From: Pigmentiphaga kullae
Lineage (GTDB): Bacteria > Pseudomonadota > Gammaproteobacteria > Burkholderiales > Burkholderiaceae_B
Length of the DNA stretch: 64,000 nucleotides
Assembly (NCBI RefSeq): GCF_004216695.1
Contig: NZ_SGXC01000001.1
Location: 2,891,283 to 2,955,282, forward strand
Reading direction: 5' to 3'
Below the pieces are notes generated by a model. The model was not told the DNA's origin. It did not search any database and saw nothing but the letters and a program-made list of their open reading frames with translations. This document shows, in pieces, positions 61,752 to 64,000 of this stretch; the first letter of the stretch is position 1; every line of letters starts with the position of its first letter. Both the position numbers and the translations under genes were made by a program.

Positions 61752-62681
61752 TTGACTGTCGCCAGCCAACACCCCCTGGCGGCCGAGCTGGTCGCGGTGC
61801 TCGTCGCCGCCACCGATGCCGAGCCGCTGGTCCTGACCACGCACGATGGACGCATGCTGCCGTCCGGCCCCTTCGAATCAGGCCATCGTTCGCTGCAGGC
61901 CGGCCTGCGCGCCTGGGTGGAGGAGCAGACGCACCACCCGCTGGGCTACGTCGAGCAGCTCTATACCTTCGCCGACCGCGACCGCACCGAGCAGAAAACC
62001 GAGCAGCGCGTCATTTCCATCAGCTACCTGGCCCTGACGCGGCAGGGGCCGGTTTCCGGCGCCGATGCCGCCTGGCACGGCTGGTACCGCTATTTCCCCT
62101 GGGAAGACCGGCGCGCGCCGTCGGCCGAGCTGGGAGAACTGATCGATAGTGCCTTGCGCGAATGGTGCCGGGCGGGGGCCGATGCCGCCCAGCGCCGGAC
62201 CCGGCAGCAGCGGGCCGAGGTCTGCTTCGGCCTGGACGGCCGTGCCTGGAACGAGGAACTGGTCCTGCAACGCTACGAACTCCTGTTCGAGGCGGGGCTG
62301 GTGCACGAAGCCATCCGCCGCGCCGGCAGGACCGGGTTGCCGCACCTGGGCCAGCCCATGCGGCACGACCATCGCCGCATCCTGGCTACCGGCATCGCGC
62401 GCCTGCGGGCCAAGATCAAGTACCGCCCCGTGGTGTTCGAACTGATGCCGCCGGCCTTCACCTTGCTGCAATTGCAGCAGGCCGTCGAGGCGCTGGCCGG
62501 GCGGTCGCTGCATAAGCAGAACTTCCGCCGCTTCATCGAGCAGCAGCAACTGGTCGAGGAAACCGGCGCCCAATCCACCGAGACGCCGGGGCGCCCGGCC
62601 AAACTCTTCCGGTTCCGCGGCGACGTGATGCTGGAGCGCGCACTGAGCGGCAGCAAGCTCCCGCTGGTTCGCGGAAACTAA
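61752..62681 (+). CDS. nadQ: NrtR/NadQ-type NAD biosynthesis regulator (Nudix-related)
   Basis: A 309-residue protein: N-terminal Nudix-like domain without a functional Nudix box (ATDAEPLVLTTHDGRMLPSGPFE, LRAWVEEQTHHPLGYVEQLYTFADRDR), and a C-terminal winged-helix domain (QQAVEALAGRSLHKQNFRRFIEQQQLVEE). This is the NrtR family; the COG4111 branch, NadQ, represses NAD de novo genes in proteobacteria including Bordetella. The start appears to be TTG 61752; a slightly later start is possible. It sits directly upstream of nadC and two palindromes. Confidence 0.85.
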   Translation: MTVASQHPLAAELVAVLVAATDAEPLVLTTHDGRMLPSGPFESGHRSLQAGLRAWVEEQTHHPLGYVEQLYTFADRDRTEQKTEQRVISISYLALTRQGPVSGADAAWHGWYRYFPWEDRRAPSAELGELIDSALREWCRAGADAAQRRTRQQRAEVCFGLDGRAWNEELVLQRYELLFEAGLVHEAIRRAGRTGLPHLGQPMRHDHRRILATGIARLRAKIKYRPVVFELMPPAFTLLQLQQAVEALAGRSLHKQNFRRFIEQQQLVEETGAQSTETPGRPAKLFRFRGDVMLERALSGSKLPLVRGN

Positions 62682-62714
62682 GCGACCGGAACGTATCTTT
62701 CAGGTTTCCACGTA

Positions 62715-62743
62715 TTGACAGCCCTTATGCTCATACTTAGCAT
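62715..62743 (+). promoter_or_regulatory. nadC promoter
   Basis: Consensus -35 TTGACA (62715-62720), 17-base spacer, -10 TAGCAT (62738-62743). The operator at 62726-62744 covers the spacer and -10. Confidence 0.75.
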
Positions 62744-62744
62744 A
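62726..62744. promoter_or_regulatory. Candidate NadQ operator 1
   Basis: TATGCTCATACTTAGCATA is a 19-bp near-perfect palindrome (arms TATGCT/AGCATA) overlapping the nadC -10 box. Matches the site at 62782-62800. Confidence 0.75.
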
Positions 62745-62781
62745 ACGAAGACGGCTAGAGCCGCGATTTTTTTCAACGGAA

Positions 62782-62800
62782 AATACTCAGAATGAGCATA
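62782..62800. promoter_or_regulatory. Candidate NadQ operator 2
   Basis: AATACTCAGAATGAGCATA fits the same pattern, TCANNNTGA flanked by AT-rich arms, and overlaps the nadC start codon (62792). Centre-to-centre distance from operator 1 is 56 bp. Confidence 0.65.
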
Positions 62801-63694
62801 TATAAGTCCGGCGCCCACGGCAGAGGCGCCCAGGAAGCGTGGGACGTCGCGCCGTTGCCTTCGGTCATGATCGAACCCCTGGTGCGCGCCACCTTGCTGG
62901 AAGACCTGGGCCGGGCGGGCGACCTGACCACGAACGCCATCGTGCCCGCCGGACATCGCGGCCGGACCGCCATGGTGGCCCGCCAGCCCGGCGTGGTCGC
63001 CGGCACGGACGTGGCGCGCCTGGCGTTCGGCCTGATCGATCCGGACATACGCGTCGACGTGCGCAAGCCCGACGGCAGCCGTATCCAGCCGGGAGACGTC
63101 ATTGCGGTGGTGGAGGGCAATTCGCGCGCCATGCTGACGGCCGAACGTACCGCGCTCAATTTCATGTGCCATATGAGCGGCATTGCGTCGGCGACGGCCT
63201 CCGTGGTCGACGCCATTGGCGATGCCCGGTCGCGCGTGGTGTGCACCCGCAAGACCATGCCGGGGATGCGCATCGTGCAGAAATATGCGGTCCGGGTGGG
63301 CGGCGGCTCCAATCATCGCTTCGGCCTGGACGACGCGGTGCTGATCAAGGACAACCACGTGGCGATCGCCGGCAGTGTCGCCGAGGCGGTGCGGCGTGCG
63401 CGGGCCGGCGTGGGGCACCTGGTGATGATAGAACTGGAAGTCGACACGCTGGAACAACTGGACGAGGCGCTGGAACTGAAGGTGGACGCCATCCTGCTGG
63501 ACAACATGAGCGTCGAGACCATGACCGAGGCGGTGCGCCGCGTGGACGGCCGCGCGGTGACCGAGGCCTCGGGGCGCATCACGCCCCAGACCGCGCCGGC
63601 CGTGGCGCGCACCGGCGTGGACCTGATCTCCATCGGCTGGCTGACGCACAGCGTGGGCGTGCTGGACATCGGGCTGGATCACACGCCCGCGTAG
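62792..63694 (+). CDS. nadC: Quinolinate phosphoribosyltransferase (nicotinate-nucleotide pyrophosphorylase, carboxylating)
   Basis: A 300-residue enzyme that makes nicotinate mononucleotide from quinolinate and PRPP. Motifs: ATLLEDLGRAGDLTTNAIVP, ARQPGVVAGTDVARLAF, ERTALNFMCHMSGIAS, CTRKTMPGMR and RVGGGSNHRFGLDDAVLIKDNH, the phosphate- and quinolinate-binding segments. It is about 20 residues longer than usual at the N-terminus; ATG 62867 (MIEPLVRATLLED) would give the common length. nadA and nadB are not in the window; Bordetella species are known to lack them and to use NadC for quinolinate salvage. Confidence 0.95.
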   Translation: MSIYKSGAHGRGAQEAWDVAPLPSVMIEPLVRATLLEDLGRAGDLTTNAIVPAGHRGRTAMVARQPGVVAGTDVARLAFGLIDPDIRVDVRKPDGSRIQPGDVIAVVEGNSRAMLTAERTALNFMCHMSGIASATASVVDAIGDARSRVVCTRKTMPGMRIVQKYAVRVGGGSNHRFGLDDAVLIKDNHVAIAGSVAEAVRRARAGVGHLVMIELEVDTLEQLDEALELKVDAILLDNMSVETMTEAVRRVDGRAVTEASGRITPQTAPAVARTGVDLISIGWLTHSVGVLDIGLDHTPA

Positions 63695-63706
63695 TCGCTA
63701 TATATA

Positions 63707-63741
63707 GGGAAGGAAGCCACAGGGACGGCTTTCTTCCCTTT
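63707..63741 (+). terminator. Rho-independent terminator after nadC
   Basis: GGGAAGGAAGCC (63707-63718) pairs with GGCTTTCTTCCC (63727-63738), twelve pairs with one G-T, followed by TTT. Confidence 0.82.
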
Positions 63742-63754
63742 CACGGGGGCCGAG

Positions 63755-63784
63755 TTGCACACGCCAGAAAAACCGTGCTATAGT
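63755..63784 (+). promoter_or_regulatory. Strong promoter upstream of an unseen downstream transcript
   Basis: -35 TTGCAC (63755-63760), 18-base spacer, -10 TATAGT (63779-63784) preceded by TGC (extended -10). CTCTTTCTC follows. The TGCTATAGT string is the same as that before tRNA-Ser. Confidence 0.65.
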
Positions 63785-64000
63785 CTCTTTCTCGACGCAA
63801 ACAACGCAACCGCAGCGGCAACAGGCGCAGGGCAGCGGGAAGTGCGAAGAGTGAGGAAGGCAGTTTCAGCGGCGGTTACGCATAAGCGGGCGCAGCGAAG
63901 CAGTTGACCAAAAGAAGGGGCCTTGCGGCAGGGTGGTAGTGCAGCAGGGGTCTGACGAATCGAAATTAGCAGCGCTAACGACGATTTGACAGACGTAAAA
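63785..64000 (+). other. Non-coding region with second promoter signal at the window edge
   Basis: No gene is seen. The stretch is purine-rich and ends with a consensus -35 TTGACA (63986-63991), whose -10 would lie beyond the window. AGCAGCGCT/AGCGCTAAC overlaps form a short palindrome near 63968-63980. It looks like the leader of a strongly transcribed stable-RNA gene. Confidence 0.4.

Overview
The window is about 68% GC bacterial chromosome. Gene order, protein sequences and the wealth of Bug-type (tripartite tricarboxylate, TTT) receptors point to a betaproteobacterium of the Alcaligenaceae, most likely Bordetella or a close relative such as Achromobacter. This is an inference from family resemblance; no database was searched. 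Coding density is high. Most neighbouring genes overlap by ATGA or TGATG, so the window is largely a chain of operons.

Layout. 1-9500: the widely conserved housekeeping order ftsK (3' end only), lolA, rarA, serS, with a 4.7 kb accessory block (AraC regulator, Bug receptor, sulfurtransferase, aromatic-type FAD monooxygenase) between rarA and serS. A small DUF1328 membrane protein and tRNA-Ser(CGA) with a terminator follow. 9500-18400: three small metabolic units, namely UbiD-like decarboxylase/Bug/linear amide hydrolase, a cold-shock gene, and LysR/aldehyde dehydrogenase/Bug/dihydroxyphthalate-decarboxylase-like. 18450-30700: a 12 kb run of co-directional acyl-CoA genes (citryl-CoA-lyase-like, two acyl-CoA dehydrogenases, dienelactone hydrolase, class III CoA transferase, enolase superfamily, MaoC, acyl-CoA ligase) interleaved with three Bug receptors and ending in a LysR gene. 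It looks like an uncharacterised carboxylic-acid catabolic pathway. 30800-37400: a DUF1185 gene, a complete branched-chain-amino-acid-type ABC importer and a LysR regulator. 37400-42230: a cysteine-rich permease with a C12 tract directly before its start codon, a MHYT-GGDEF-EAL protein preceded by a strong terminator, and an MFS transporter. 42250-47050: a minus-strand operon for a luciferase-like monooxygenase with flavin reductase, VOC protein, hydrolase and Bug receptor, divergent from an IclR regulator across a 19-bp palindrome. 47100-48800: DUF4148 protein and a diguanylate cyclase. 48900-57080: complete kdpFABCDE, with an extra 32-codon frame overlapping kdpF. 57295-61750: riboflavin synthase, then TetR/acyl-CoA dehydrogenase/3-hydroxyacyl-CoA dehydrogenase. 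61750-63700: an NrtR/NadQ-type regulator and nadC, with two matching palindromes in between. The last 260 bases hold strong promoter signals but no gene.

How it fits together. The accessory parts repeat one design: a regulator, a periplasmic Bug receptor and CoA- or oxygen-dependent degradative enzymes. Seven Bug receptors are present but no TctA/TctB membrane subunits, so these receptors must work with transporters encoded elsewhere or act as sensors. The most interesting signals are the C12 tract (possible phase variation), the terminator in front of the c-di-GMP gene (possible attenuator or small RNA), the 12 kb CoA cluster with its unusual citryl-CoA-lyase-like and acyl-CoA dehydrogenase enzymes, and the importer ATPase with a degenerate ABC signature.
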